From Bacteroides finegoldii DSM 17565 (GTDB taxonomy: Bacteria; Bacteroidota; Bacteroidia; Bacteroidales; Bacteroidaceae), in NCBI RefSeq assembly GCF_000156195.1, contig NZ_GG688323.1, positions 152,856 through 216,855 of the forward strand: a stretch of 64,000 nucleotides of DNA, written 5' to 3'. The position numbers and the translations under genes are program-made. The notes below the pieces were generated by a model. The model searched no databases. It saw only the letters and a list, made by a program, of their open reading frames with translations, and was not told the DNA's origin. Position 1 is the stretch's first letter; the number at the start of each line of letters is the position of its first letter. Of the stretch, positions 44,078 to 53,539 are shown piece after piece.

Positions 44078-45250
44078 TTATTGGTTAGACTTGATAGCAC
44101 GTTTTTCACGACGGCTGATATTGCCCTGTACCACACAGTAGTCGATCAACGGAGCGAAGATGTTCATCAACAGGATGGCGAGCATCATACCTTCCGGATA
44201 ACCCGGGTTCAGCACACGGATGACAACAGCCATCACACCGATGAGGAATCCGAAGATATACTTGCCTTTTTCAGTACGTGCGGACGTTACGGGGTCGGTA
44301 GCCATAAATACGGCGCCGAAACAGAAACCGCCGAGCACAAGATGTTCGTACCACGGCATATTTGCCATAGCATTGCCTTCCATGCCGATCGCGTTGAATA
44401 CCCATGCCATGAACGCGCCACCTACAAATACGGAAATCATTGTCTTCCAACTAGCAACGCCTGTCCAAAGCAAGATAACCGCACCAATCAGAATAGCGAT
44501 CACACTGGTTTCACCGATCGAACCGGGAATCAGCCCTGTCACCATGTCCATACTGAACTCAGGAGCAGCGCCTGTCGTAGCGGCCACACCGAGCGGAGTG
44601 GCAACCGTCAATCCATCCACCGTCTGTCCCAAACCGAAGATACTGTCGCCCGACACCCAAACGGCATCACCGGACATCTTGGTCGGATATGCGAAGAACA
44701 GGAATGCGCGAGTGATCAATGCCACATTAAAGATATTCATACCTGTACCGCCGAAAACCTCTTTTGCGAAGATCACAGAGAATGCGGTAGCTACGGCAAG
44801 AATCCACAGCGGACAGTCTACCGGAACGATCATCGGGATCAGGATACCGGAAACGAGGAATCCTTCCTGAATTTCCTCCTTCTTCCATTGAGCCACAACG
44901 AACTCAATACCCAGACCTACCACGTATGATACGATAATTTTCGGCAACACTGCCAGGAATCCGTAGATAAACATCTCAAAGAAACTACCGGTAGCGCCCG
45001 TGTGAGTGAAATGCTGATAACCTACGTTGTACATACCGAACAAGAGAGCCGGTATTAACGAAATAACCACAATCGACATGATGCGTTTGCTATCGATTGC
45101 GTCGTGTATGTGCGTTCCCGTTTTCGCAGTCTTGCTGGGCACGAACAGGAATGTTTCGAAGCCGTCGAACACCGACTGGAATGCGTGGAATTTGCCGCCT
45201 TCTTCAAAGTTCGGCTTTATCTTATCGAGATAATTTCTTAACGCTTTCAT
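44078..45250 (-). CDS. nqrB: Na+-translocating NADH:quinone reductase subunit B
   Basis: The 390-residue membrane subunit that carries both FMN and riboflavin and forms the sodium path. It begins MKALRNYLDKIKPNFEEGGK, followed by helices such as VISLIPALLFGMYNVGYQHF. The region GLTVATPLGVAATTG probably holds the Thr that takes FMN, and MFIYGFLAVLPKIIVSYVVG and FGAVFMATDPVTSARTEKGK are conserved. It lies 55 bases after nqrA. The end reads KRAIKSNQ. Assignment is secure by sequence and order. Confidence 0.96.
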   Translation of the reverse strand: MKALRNYLDKIKPNFEEGGKFHAFQSVFDGFETFLFVPSKTAKTGTHIHDAIDSKRIMSIVVISLIPALLFGMYNVGYQHFTHTGATGSFFEMFIYGFLAVLPKIIVSYVVGLGIEFVVAQWKKEEIQEGFLVSGILIPMIVPVDCPLWILAVATAFSVIFAKEVFGGTGMNIFNVALITRAFLFFAYPTKMSGDAVWVSGDSIFGLGQTVDGLTVATPLGVAATTGAAPEFSMDMVTGLIPGSIGETSVIAILIGAVILLWTGVASWKTMISVFVGGAFMAWVFNAIGMEGNAMANMPWYEHLVLGGFCFGAVFMATDPVTSARTEKGKYIFGFLIGVMAVVIRVLNPGYPEGMMLAILLMNIFAPLIDYCVVQGNISRREKRAIKSNQ

Positions 45251-45305
45251 TAATATATTTACTATTTTACTATTTACAATTTACTATTTGCCGACAGTCG
45301 GGCGA

Positions 45306-46655
45306 TTATGCCATTTCAGCTCGCAGCATATCGAGTCCGGCACGAACGATGCGTTGCAGTTCCATCTTCGAAGAGCAGACGAATTCGCAGAGGGCGAAAT
45401 CTTCGGGTGCGACTTCGTAGATACCAAGCGCTTCCATACGGTCGATATCACCGGCGATGATAGCCTTAATCAGAAATTCGGGCAGGATATCCATCGGTAA
45501 TACCTTGTCGTACTCACCGGACATGATCATATGGCGTTCGCCACCTTTCACGCGGGCATCCAATGTATACTCCTTCTTGCCCATCAGCCAACTGAAGTAT
45601 GAGCGGTTGGCACTGAACTGATTGAAACGCGGCATGATCCATCCGAGCATTTCATGAATATCATCCCCTTCGGGAATCACCGTCAACTGGCTGTGGAACG
45701 CTCCCAAGAATCCGTTCGGAGACACTTGCTTTCCAGTCAGCACATTACCGCTGATATAGCGCAAGTCCTTGTCCTTGGTGACATTGTCGGCAAACACGTT
45801 GGTGAGCAGCGCCCCTACCTGAAGTTTGCAGTAAGCAGGTTTCAGCACTTCGGAACCTGTCACTGCCACCGTACGGGTGAAATTCACACGACCGGTATTG
45901 AAAAGACGGCCGATGAAGATAACAGCTTGCGGATCAATAGTCCATACCGTTTCTCCTTTAGAGACAGGGTCGAGATGGTTGATCTGAACGCCCACGTTAC
46001 CGGCGGGGTTCGGTCCGTCGAATGCGGTGATTGTAACGTTCTTGGCCTGCGTCAGAGCGGCAGCATTCTGTTTCACGCTGATACTCAGATAAGTTTTTGC
46101 CAGTTTGGCGAGCGCATCGAGTCCTGTCTGGAAATTTGCTTCTTCACCTTTCAGCGCAAACTCAAAATCGGGTGCCAGCGGATTGGTATCGAAAGCAGAA
46201 ACGAAGATACCTTTCGGAGTCACCGTCGGATCTGCGATAATGTCATAAGGACGTTGTCTGATAAATGCGAAAAGACCGGCTTCCAGCAAAGCGTTCTTTA
46301 CAGCCTCCGCATCCATCGTTGCCACATTCTTCTTGCCAAATTCCTCGTAGTCCTGCTCAGTAGCAGCTTCTACCACGATGTTCAACACCTTACGACGAGC
46401 TCCACGCTCTACACTCGTCACTACGCCGCTCACGGGCGAAACAAATTTAATTTCAGGATGATACTTGTCGATAAACAAGGGTCCACCGGCCATCACATAT
46501 TCCTGTTCCTTTACAAGCACCTTCGGTGTCACACCAGGAAAATCATCGGGCACGAGGGCGTAAAAACCCGGCTCCTTCACTGTTGTGTACGTTTCAGCAG
46601 CTTTACCTTTCAGGTTTATGTCAAGGCCTTTGCGTAACTTTATTACATTTGCCAT
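45306..46655 (-). CDS. nqrA: Na+-translocating NADH:quinone reductase subunit A
   Basis: The cytoplasmic subunit of the sodium-pumping complex, implicated in ubiquinone or menaquinone binding. The ATG at 46655 (MANVIKLRKGLDINLKGKAA) is the family start; the reading from 46784 adds 43 residues that run through the promoter. VPDDFPGVTPKVLVKEQEYV, DKYHPEIKFVSPVSGVVTSV and FIRQRPYDIIADPTVTPKGI are characteristic, as is ALGIYEVAPEDFALCEFVCS near the end. 449 residues. It heads nqrABCDEF. Bacteroides uses this pump with fumarate respiration to build a sodium gradient, which is established family knowledge. Confidence 0.97.
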   Translation of the reverse strand: MANVIKLRKGLDINLKGKAAETYTTVKEPGFYALVPDDFPGVTPKVLVKEQEYVMAGGPLFIDKYHPEIKFVSPVSGVVTSVERGARRKVLNIVVEAATEQDYEEFGKKNVATMDAEAVKNALLEAGLFAFIRQRPYDIIADPTVTPKGIFVSAFDTNPLAPDFEFALKGEEANFQTGLDALAKLAKTYLSISVKQNAAALTQAKNVTITAFDGPNPAGNVGVQINHLDPVSKGETVWTIDPQAVIFIGRLFNTGRVNFTRTVAVTGSEVLKPAYCKLQVGALLTNVFADNVTKDKDLRYISGNVLTGKQVSPNGFLGAFHSQLTVIPEGDDIHEMLGWIMPRFNQFSANRSYFSWLMGKKEYTLDARVKGGERHMIMSGEYDKVLPMDILPEFLIKAIIAGDIDRMEALGIYEVAPEDFALCEFVCSSKMELQRIVRAGLDMLRAEMA

Positions 46656-46688
46656 GCTATATAAAATAATGGTTTCATAAATTTGCCG

Positions 46689-46696
46689 CAAAAGTA
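46689..46696 (-). promoter_or_regulatory. -7 box of the nqr operon
   Basis: TACTTTTG on the minus strand, a perfect TAnnTTTG, 33 bases before the nqrA ATG. A -33 box was not clear. This supports the nqrA start at 46655. The 243-base gap to the next gene otherwise shows nothing definite. Confidence 0.5.
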
Positions 46697-46898
46697 ATAA
46701 ATAAGATTGGGATTCGGGAGGAAAAAAGGGAGTAATTACGGAGATTTTTCCGTAATTATCTTCGTGCTCGCACACGTACCCCATCTTTCTTTTCTCCCGA
46801 AAGCAAAGAAAAAGAGCGAATTTACATTTATTATCTATGAATATGAAAACTAATCAGAATAAAAGCGTTTTCTTTGTATCCTGAAATTAAGAAAGAAT

Positions 46899-48110
46899 AT
46901 GAAACAGCCGAAGCTCTACAAGATGAAGAAATATATAATAGGTATATGGATGGCGTTGTTGCCTATCGGTGTCATGCTGGCACAGACAGACAGTACAAGG
47001 ACGGTAAAAGATACCAAACGCGAGTTACGCCGCCAGCGTGTGGCGAAGCGGAATTTGCATTACAACATTCTGGGAGGTCCCAGCTACACACCCGATTTCG
47101 GTTTTCTGGTGGGTGGTAGCGCGTTGATGACGTTCCGGATGAATCCGAGCGACACCACCCAGAGACGTTCCGTCGTACCCATGTCCATCGCGTTGATATT
47201 CAAAGGAGGGCTCAATCTCATGACAAAGCCGCAACTCTTCTTCAAAGGCGACCGTTTCCGCATATTCGGCACTTTCTCCTACAAAAACACCATCGAAAAC
47301 TTCTACGGTATCGGATATAACACAAACAAGGACTATCCGCGAGGGGAAGATACGAGTGAATACCGATATAGCGGTATTCAGGTGAATCCGTGGTTTCTGT
47401 TCCGGTTGGGGGAAAGCGATCTCTTCGCAGGTCCTCAGGTTGACTTGAACTACGACAAGATTACCAAACCTGCGGCGGGAATGATTGAGCAACCGTCATA
47501 TATCGCAGCAGGGGGTACGGAGCATGGATACACCAATTTCAGTTCGGGACTCGGATTCCTGCTGACCTACGACACACGCGATGTGCCCGCCAATGCCTAT
47601 CAGGGCACTTACCTCGACTTTCGGGGGATGATGTACAGCAAAGCTTTCGGAGGTGACGACAATTTTTACCGTCTGGAGATAGACTACCGTCAATACAAAA
47701 CGGTCGGAAAACGGAAAGTTCTCGCCTGGACCGTACAAAGCAAAAACGCATTCGGAGACGTTCCTTTGACGAAATATGTATTGAGCGGAACCCCTTTCGA
47801 CCTTCGCGGCTATTACATGGGACAGTTCCGCGACAAGTCCTCTCATGTAATGATGGCTGAATACCGCCAGATGATAAATACAGACAAAAGCACATGGATC
47901 AAAAAGATGTTGAGCCACATAGGATATGTGGCCTGGGGAGGCTGCGGATTCATGGGACCCACACCGGGAAAGATAGAAGGCGTCCTGCCTAATCTCGGAG
48001 TCGGCCTGCGTATTGAAGTCCAGCCCCGCATGAACGTTCGTCTCGACTTGGGAAGAGACATGGTGAACAAGCAGAATTTATTCTATTTCAACATGACGGA
48101 GGCCTTCTAG
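46899..48110 (+). CDS. BamA/TamA-like outer-membrane beta-barrel protein
   Basis: A 403-residue exported protein of the Omp85-type surface antigen family. A signal peptide is present after a basic start (MKKYIIGIWMALLPIGVMLA then QTDS); either the ATG at 46899 or the in-frame ATG 24 bases on could start it. The barrel part includes NILGGPSYTPDFGFLVGGSA, GFLLTYDTRDVPANAYQGTY, LRGYYMGQFRDKSSHVMMAE and GLRIEVQPRMNVRLDLGRDM, the last being the domain's typical final strands. No POTRA repeats are visible, unlike BamA. It ends FNMTEAF, and that end is repeated twice more downstream. Role unknown; possibly export or assembly at the surface. Confidence 0.85.
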   Translation: MKQPKLYKMKKYIIGIWMALLPIGVMLAQTDSTRTVKDTKRELRRQRVAKRNLHYNILGGPSYTPDFGFLVGGSALMTFRMNPSDTTQRRSVVPMSIALIFKGGLNLMTKPQLFFKGDRFRIFGTFSYKNTIENFYGIGYNTNKDYPRGEDTSEYRYSGIQVNPWFLFRLGESDLFAGPQVDLNYDKITKPAAGMIEQPSYIAAGGTEHGYTNFSSGLGFLLTYDTRDVPANAYQGTYLDFRGMMYSKAFGGDDNFYRLEIDYRQYKTVGKRKVLAWTVQSKNAFGDVPLTKYVLSGTPFDLRGYYMGQFRDKSSHVMMAEYRQMINTDKSTWIKKMLSHIGYVAWGGCGFMGPTPGKIEGVLPNLGVGLRIEVQPRMNVRLDLGRDMVNKQNLFYFNMTEAF

Positions 48111-48157
48111 TTCAACGTAACAGAGGCCTTCTAGTTCCAATGTCAGGGCCCTTCTAG
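48087..48157 (+). repeat. Tandem triplication of the BamA-like gene's last codons
   Basis: Three tandem units at 48087-48110, 48111-48134 and 48135-48157 (24, 24 and 23 bases). The first encodes FNMTEAF and the stop TAG, the second FNVTEAF and TAG, and the third, degenerate, ends CCTTCTAG. Only the first is translated. Confidence 0.85.
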
Positions 48158-48222
48158 CACAAATTAGCAAGAAAGAATGCAAAATAGACAACAAAAGACT
48201 GTTCATAAATGAAATTAATCCT

Positions 48223-48230
48223 TATATTTG
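48223..48230 (+). promoter_or_regulatory. -7 box of the second polysaccharide locus
   Basis: TATATTTG, a perfect TAnnTTTG, 52 bases before the ATG at 48283. A weak -33 match (TGTT) lies 19 bases upstream. It probably drives the genes from the TolC-like gene through the GT4 gene at 55881, which are closely packed. Confidence 0.5.
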
Positions 48231-48282
48231 CGCAAGCTATGTCACAACAAAACACAGCAGAAGCAAATAACAGGGTTATTTT

Positions 48283-49029
48283 ATGAAACAAATTATATAT
48301 ATCTGTTTAGGATTACTCCTTCTATTCACCTCCAACACACCGATTGTTGCGCAAGAGGTCAGTGATTATACTCAATTAAGCGAAGAAGATTACAGCAATA
48401 TCACTCTTCCCCCACTCTCCGTCCTGTTTGAGAATGCCAAAGACAATCCCATCTATGAGATGGCAGATGTCAAAGCGGCGGTAGAGCGCAAACTGCTGGC
48501 GAAAGAAAAGCGTGCATTTCTCGGATTCTTCAGTCTGCGGGGAAGCTACCAATACGGTACTTTCGGCAATGAATCCACCTATACGGACGTTTACGTAGAG
48601 CCATACCCCACCTACTCCACCCAAGCCCAGAACGGATATACGGTAGGAGCGGGAGTCAGCATCCCATTGGACGACCTGTTTGACCTCAAAGCGCGTGTCA
48701 GTCGTCAGAAGCTCAATCTGAAAAGCGCGGAGCTTGAGCGGGAAATCAAATACGATGAGATCAAGAAGAACATAATCGAAATGTACGCGATGGCTACATC
48801 ACAGATCAAAGTCCTTCAGATGCGAAGCGAGGGTCTGGTGCTGGCGAACGTGCAATATGAGATTTCCGAAAAGAATTTTGCTAACGGAACCATCGAATCC
48901 ATCGACTTGGCGACAGACAAGGAAAGGCAGTCGCAAGCCCGTGAAGCATATGAAAAGAGCAAGTTCGAGTTAACCAAGAGTCTCATGATGCTTGAAATTA
49001 TTTCACGCACGCCCATTATACGAAAATAA
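48283..49029 (+). CDS. Half-length TolC-like outer-membrane efflux protein
   Basis: A 248-residue exported protein with a single outer-membrane-efflux-protein repeat. A signal peptide (MKQIIYICLGLLLLFTSN then TPIVAQ) is followed by a long alpha-helical pattern: ADVKAAVERKLLAKEKRAFL, the strand-like LRGSYQYGTFGNE, VGAGVSIPLDDLFDLKARVS and LNLKSAELEREIKYDEIKKN. TolC itself has two such repeats and about 430-490 residues, so this is half-size and could assemble as a hexamer; that is inference. It begins the second polysaccharide locus, 11 bases before the Wzz-like gene, and may be its outer-membrane channel in place of a Wza protein. Confidence 0.75.
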   Translation: MKQIIYICLGLLLLFTSNTPIVAQEVSDYTQLSEEDYSNITLPPLSVLFENAKDNPIYEMADVKAAVERKLLAKEKRAFLGFFSLRGSYQYGTFGNESTYTDVYVEPYPTYSTQAQNGYTVGAGVSIPLDDLFDLKARVSRQKLNLKSAELEREIKYDEIKKNIIEMYAMATSQIKVLQMRSEGLVLANVQYEISEKNFANGTIESIDLATDKERQSQAREAYEKSKFELTKSLMMLEIISRTPIIRK

Positions 49030-49040
49030 AAGACTAAGAT

Positions 49041-51266
49041 ATGAATCTCATCATTTCCATCATACGGACCCTATTTCGGCATCGTTGGCTGATACTGATA
49101 GGGACCACTCTCTTCACATTACTGGTCATTTATTACACACGCCATATGCGAGGCGGGTATGATGTGAAAGCAACCCTTTACACAGGAGTTGCTTCGGGCT
49201 ACAACCTCGAAAGTGACAAACGCACCGATTGGGCAACCGTGCAGAACTCCATGGACAACCTCATCAGTATCATGCAGGCCGAAAGTACGCTGAAAAGAGT
49301 CAGTCTGCGATTGTTCGCCCGCATACTGATCAAAGGGAATCCTGAAAAAGAGAATGACGGAATCACCCCTGCCAGCTACAACTACACATACAACCATCTG
49401 AAAAACAGCCCTCCGGGAGACGAGATACTGAAACTGATCGACAAATCGAGCGAAGATAAGACAGTAGCCAATCTGGAAGCATATATGCGCCCGCACAAGG
49501 ACAATTACATCTACGGGCTCTTTTATTATTCCCATCCCTATTACAGCTACGGTGCTCTGAAAAACGTAAAGGTACAGCGCCGCCTCACCAGTGACCTGCT
49601 GGACATCAGCTATACTTCCGGTGATCCGGGTATCGCCTACAACACCGTAAGTATCCTGATGCACGAGTTTGTCGAGGAATACCGCCGTATCCGTTACGGA
49701 GAGACGGACAAAGTGATCAAGTATTTCGAAGAAGAGCTGAAACGTATCGGCAAGCAACTGAGAGCGGAAGAAGAAGACCTGACGAAGTATAATGTACAAA
49801 AACGCATTATCAACTACCTCGACGAGACCAAGGAAATAGCCGCCATCAGCAAGGAATTCGAGCTGAGAGAACAGGATGCGCTTTTCGCATTCAACAGCAC
49901 CGCGTCCATGCTCAAAGAGTTGGAAAAACACATGGACAACAACGCCAGGCAAGTACTGAAAAACATGGAATTCGTAGACAAGCTGCGCGAAGCCTCCAAC
50001 ATCACCGGCAAGATATCGGAAGCCGAAGCAATGACCGATTCCAGCAAGAAAGACCTCCATTCGCTGGAAGGAGACAAAAAGCGGTTGAACGAGCTTAAAC
50101 AAGAACTGAACGCCCTGACTACCTCATACGTAGGTCACAAATATACCAAAGAAGGTGCGTCGCGCACCAATATCATCGACCAATGGCTGGAACAGACATT
50201 GCTCTACGAGAAGGCGAAAGCCGAACTGAAAATCGTACAAAGCGCCCGTCGCGACTTGAACAACCGTTACGTATTCTTCGCACCTGTGGGTACCACCATC
50301 AAGCAGAAAGAACGTAGCATCAACTTCACGGAACGCAGCTACCTGACCGTCCTGCAAAGTTACAACGAAGCTTTATTGAGGAAAAAGAATCTGGAGATGA
50401 CCTCCGCCACGCTGAAAGTCCTCAATGAGCCTACCTATCCGATCGGAGCCAACTCAACCAACCGGAAACAGATCGTCATAGCAGCCTGTATTGCCATCTT
50501 CGTGATTATCATAGCTTTGCTGGTATTGGTAGAATTGCTTGACAGAACACTGCGTGACGCCAGCCGCACCCTGCGGGTGACGGGATATAAGGTGATAGGT
50601 GCCGTTCCCAGCCTTTCGACCGCCCGCTACGGAGGACTGACCAGAACGTACATACAACTTTCCGTAAGAGAGCTGACCAACTCCCTGCTCCGCTTCCTGA
50701 CCAAGCGGAAATCCCCCGGTGTGTTTATCATCAACCTGTTCAGCACTAGCGAGGATTCCGGAGAAGACATAATCGGGACACTGATCTGCGGATTCATGCA
50801 AAGCCGCAAACTGAACACGAAGTTCATCTGCTACAATAAAGATTTTGACATTGCATCCACCCAATACCTGCTTGCAAGGAGCGTCACGGATTTCTATACG
50901 CCGCAAGGAGAAGACGTACTGATCGTCGCCTATCCTCCTCTGTCAAAGAGCAGCATATCGAGTGCCCTGTTGCATGACACCAACGCCAATATACTGGTGA
51001 CTCCGGCCAATCGCGGATGGAAAACGATAGACAAGCAACTATGCGAGCAGCTCATGTTGCAGTTGGGCAAGAGCAATGTGCCTTTCCGTATCTGCCTGAC
51101 CAACGCCAGCCGTGAAGCCGCCGAAGACTTCACCGGACAGTTGCCGCCATATACCCTGTTGCGCAGGTTCAGTTATCACTTCAGCCAGTTGTCATTGACA
51201 GAAAAAATCATATTCAACCTCAGAAGAAAAGCAAAGGAAGCAGAAGACGAGGACGATGACGAATAG
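49041..51266 (+). CDS. Wzz/GumC-like polysaccharide co-polymerase, degenerate kinase domain
   Basis: A 741-residue inner-membrane protein with two helices (about residues 18-35 and 482-502) around a long periplasmic part rich in coiled coil (YFEEELKRIGKQLRAEEEDL, KRLNELKQELNALTTSYVGH). The cytoplasmic end keeps the shape of a tyrosine-kinase domain, LLRFLTKRKSPGVFIINLFS then TSEDSGEDIIGTLICGFMQS, but where Walker A should read GxGKS the sequence is EDSGEDI, and the Walker B Asp is not seen (EDVLIVAYPPL). The tail is acidic with no Tyr cluster (KEAEDEDDDE). It is therefore likely to control chain length or export without autophosphorylation. It overlaps the Wzy-like gene by 11 bases. Confidence 0.8.
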   Translation: MNLIISIIRTLFRHRWLILIGTTLFTLLVIYYTRHMRGGYDVKATLYTGVASGYNLESDKRTDWATVQNSMDNLISIMQAESTLKRVSLRLFARILIKGNPEKENDGITPASYNYTYNHLKNSPPGDEILKLIDKSSEDKTVANLEAYMRPHKDNYIYGLFYYSHPYYSYGALKNVKVQRRLTSDLLDISYTSGDPGIAYNTVSILMHEFVEEYRRIRYGETDKVIKYFEEELKRIGKQLRAEEEDLTKYNVQKRIINYLDETKEIAAISKEFELREQDALFAFNSTASMLKELEKHMDNNARQVLKNMEFVDKLREASNITGKISEAEAMTDSSKKDLHSLEGDKKRLNELKQELNALTTSYVGHKYTKEGASRTNIIDQWLEQTLLYEKAKAELKIVQSARRDLNNRYVFFAPVGTTIKQKERSINFTERSYLTVLQSYNEALLRKKNLEMTSATLKVLNEPTYPIGANSTNRKQIVIAACIAIFVIIIALLVLVELLDRTLRDASRTLRVTGYKVIGAVPSLSTARYGGLTRTYIQLSVRELTNSLLRFLTKRKSPGVFIINLFSTSEDSGEDIIGTLICGFMQSRKLNTKFICYNKDFDIASTQYLLARSVTDFYTPQGEDVLIVAYPPLSKSSISSALLHDTNANILVTPANRGWKTIDKQLCEQLMLQLGKSNVPFRICLTNASREAAEDFTGQLPPYTLLRRFSYHFSQLSLTEKIIFNLRRKAKEAEDEDDDE

Positions 51267-52590
51267 GAACACTACTTTCCATATCCTGCTTGCCGCACAA
51301 TTCGCGCTAATAGCGGTAAGTATGCTTGTAAACGTCAAGACAGGACTGTTCTCAATGGTTCTTATCTTGTTGCTCACTACCGTTTGCCTGATACAGCTCA
51401 GTAACGGCAAGTCCACCGAATGGAAGCGCGGGCAAAACATCATGACCTGGCTGTTCATCGTCTGGCTGTTGTACTATATCATGGAGATCATGAACCCCAA
51501 CTGCGTGTTGGAGGCATGGAACATCAACATCACGCCCTACGCGCTCATTCCCCTGATATGCGCATTTGTCGTTCCGGTCGTCATACGTACCAGGAAAGAC
51601 ATAGAACTGCTATTGCTCGTATGGTCCGTGTTCGTCATCATCTTCACCCTCAAAGGATACTGGCAGAAAAATCACGGTTTCAGCACCAAAGACCTTTACT
51701 TCCTGCACGTTCTCGGCGGTGCGCGAACCCACATCATCTGGTCGGGCATACGATACTTTTCCTGTTTTTCGGACGCGGCAAACTACGGTGTGCACTCAGC
51801 GATGGCAGCCGTCACCTTCTCCATCTCCGCATTCTTTGTCGACTCCAGATGGAAGCGCCTCTATTTCCTTTTTATAGCCTTGTGCGGTATCTACGGCATG
51901 GGTATTTCCGGAACCCGTTCCGCTATGGGAGTGCTCATGGGCGGTATGCTGATGATTACTATCATAGCCAAGAACTGGAAAGCGTTGCTAGGGGGAATAT
52001 TCATATCTATCGGCATTTTCGTATTTTTCTATTACACCAATATCGGGAGCGGCAACCAGTATATCCATAAGATGCGCTCCTCCTTCCATCCCACCGAAGA
52101 CGCCTCCTACCTCGTGCGTGTCGAAAACCGCCAGCGGATGAAGGAGCTGATGGCAAGGAAACCGATAGGCTATGGAATCGGGCTGGCCAAAGCGGGAAAC
52201 TTCGATTCGAAAGAACAAATGCCTTATCCACCCGACTCGTGGCTGATTGCCGTCTGGGTGGAAACCGGAATTGTAGGGCTGATACTTTATCTTGCCATAC
52301 ACGGCACTCTCTTCGCCTGGTGTTCATGGCTCCTGATGTTCAAAGTACGCAATAAGAATCTACGAGGACTGGCGGCGGCATGGCTTTGCATGAATGCCGG
52401 ACTCTTCATTGCCGCCTACGTCAACGACGTGATGCAATATCCCAACCAACTGACTGTATACACAGGCTTCGCCCTCTGCCTCGCCGCACCTTATATAGAC
52501 AAACACATCGGTGAGGAGCCGGAGGAAAGTAAAAATCCGGAGGAAAGTGAGAAACAAGAACCGCACCTGATTAAAGAACCAAACGAATAA
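51256..52590 (+). CDS. O-antigen ligase/Wzy-like polymerase
   Basis: A 444-residue inner-membrane protein with ten or more helices, in the O-antigen ligase/polymerase family (PF04932). Helices at both ends flank a large periplasmic loop; FISIGIFVFFYYTNIGSGNQ and ENRQRMKELMARKPIGYGIG are near the family's region, and the C-terminal NPEESEKQEPHLIKEPNE is a polar tail. It would join repeat units, as a polymerase, or attach them to a carrier, as a ligase; sequence alone does not decide. It overlaps the preceding gene by 11 bases and lies five bases before the first GT2 gene, so the locus is one tight transcript. Confidence 0.8.
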   Translation: MTNRNTTFHILLAAQFALIAVSMLVNVKTGLFSMVLILLLTTVCLIQLSNGKSTEWKRGQNIMTWLFIVWLLYYIMEIMNPNCVLEAWNINITPYALIPLICAFVVPVVIRTRKDIELLLLVWSVFVIIFTLKGYWQKNHGFSTKDLYFLHVLGGARTHIIWSGIRYFSCFSDAANYGVHSAMAAVTFSISAFFVDSRWKRLYFLFIALCGIYGMGISGTRSAMGVLMGGMLMITIIAKNWKALLGGIFISIGIFVFFYYTNIGSGNQYIHKMRSSFHPTEDASYLVRVENRQRMKELMARKPIGYGIGLAKAGNFDSKEQMPYPPDSWLIAVWVETGIVGLILYLAIHGTLFAWCSWLLMFKVRNKNLRGLAAAWLCMNAGLFIAAYVNDVMQYPNQLTVYTGFALCLAAPYIDKHIGEEPEESKNPEESEKQEPHLIKEPNE

Positions 52591-52594
52591 AAAA

Positions 52595-53539
52595 ATGACA
52601 GACAGCCACCGGACGGACATATCATTTATCACGATCTGCTACAATGGTTTCAAAGACACTTGCGAGCTGATAGAATCGTTACAGGAGAAACTGCATTCCG
52701 TAACCTACGAGATCATTGTGGTAGACAACGCCTCGCACGAGGACGAGGCTGCCAAGATATCCAGACTATACCCCTCAGTCATCGCCATCCGCAGCGAGGT
52801 AAACAGAGGATTCTCCGGCGGCAATAACATCGGAATCCGTGCGGCAAGAGGAAAATACCTCTTCTTCATTAACAACGACACCTATATCGAGTCAGACGCA
52901 ATCTCCTGCCTGGTAGAACGGCTGGAAAGCCGTCCCGAAATCGGAGGCGTATCGCCGAAAATACGTTTCGCTTTCCCGCCGCAGCACATACAGTTCGCAG
53001 GCTTCACCCCCTTGTCGCGAATCACGTTACGTAACCATATGTTGGGGTTCGGCTGTCCCGATGACGGGAAATACGACACTCCCCACCCCACTCCCTACCT
53101 GCATGGCGCAGCCATGATGATCAAACGTGAGGTAGTCGAGAAAGCGGGGATGATGCCTGAGATCTTTTTCCTGTACTACGAAGAGCTGGACTGGAGCACA
53201 AGCATGACACGTGTCGGCTACGAGCTATGGTACGAGCCCCGTTGCACGGTCTTCCACAAAGAAAGCCAGAGTACCGGACAACTCAGTCGGCTGCGTACCT
53301 ATTATCTGACCCGCAACCGCCTGCTCTACGCCCGCCGCAACCTGAGGGGAGCCGCACGTCTGGGCTCCGTGCTCTATCAAAGCACTGTCGCAGCCTTGAA
53401 GAACGGTCTGCTCTATGCTTTAAAAGGACGCTTCGATCTCTTCCTGGCCGTCTGCAGAGGCGTCAATTCAGGACTGATCCTTCCGTCGGCCACCAAAGAA
53501 ACAAAAGAACAAAAAAACGAATACTATGAACATCATTGA
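52595..53539 (+). CDS. GT2-family glycosyltransferase, rhamnosyltransferase-like
   Basis: A 314-residue GT-A glycosyltransferase of the cytoplasm. The N-terminal donor domain has DISFITICYNGFKDTCELIE, YEIIVVDNASHEDEAAKISR, and the metal site NNDTYIES preceded by NRGFSGGNNIGIRAARGKYL. An acceptor-side segment FFLYYEELDWSTSMTRVGYE with EELDW is typical of rhamnosyl and related transferases. The C-terminal part is basic (RNRLLYARRNLRGAARLGS) and likely membrane-bound. Fourteen bases overlap the next gene. Rhamnose as donor is a guess from family resemblance. Confidence 0.88.
   Translation: MTDSHRTDISFITICYNGFKDTCELIESLQEKLHSVTYEIIVVDNASHEDEAAKISRLYPSVIAIRSEVNRGFSGGNNIGIRAARGKYLFFINNDTYIESDAISCLVERLESRPEIGGVSPKIRFAFPPQHIQFAGFTPLSRITLRNHMLGFGCPDDGKYDTPHPTPYLHGAAMMIKREVVEKAGMMPEIFFLYYEELDWSTSMTRVGYELWYEPRCTVFHKESQSTGQLSRLRTYYLTRNRLLYARRNLRGAARLGSVLYQSTVAALKNGLLYALKGRFDLFLAVCRGVNSGLILPSATKETKEQKNEYYEHH

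Noticed and set aside
49119-50102. A 327-codon open frame on the minus strand
   Set aside because: It is antisense to the Wzz-like gene and rich in Phe, Val and Gln as expected from a shadow frame.
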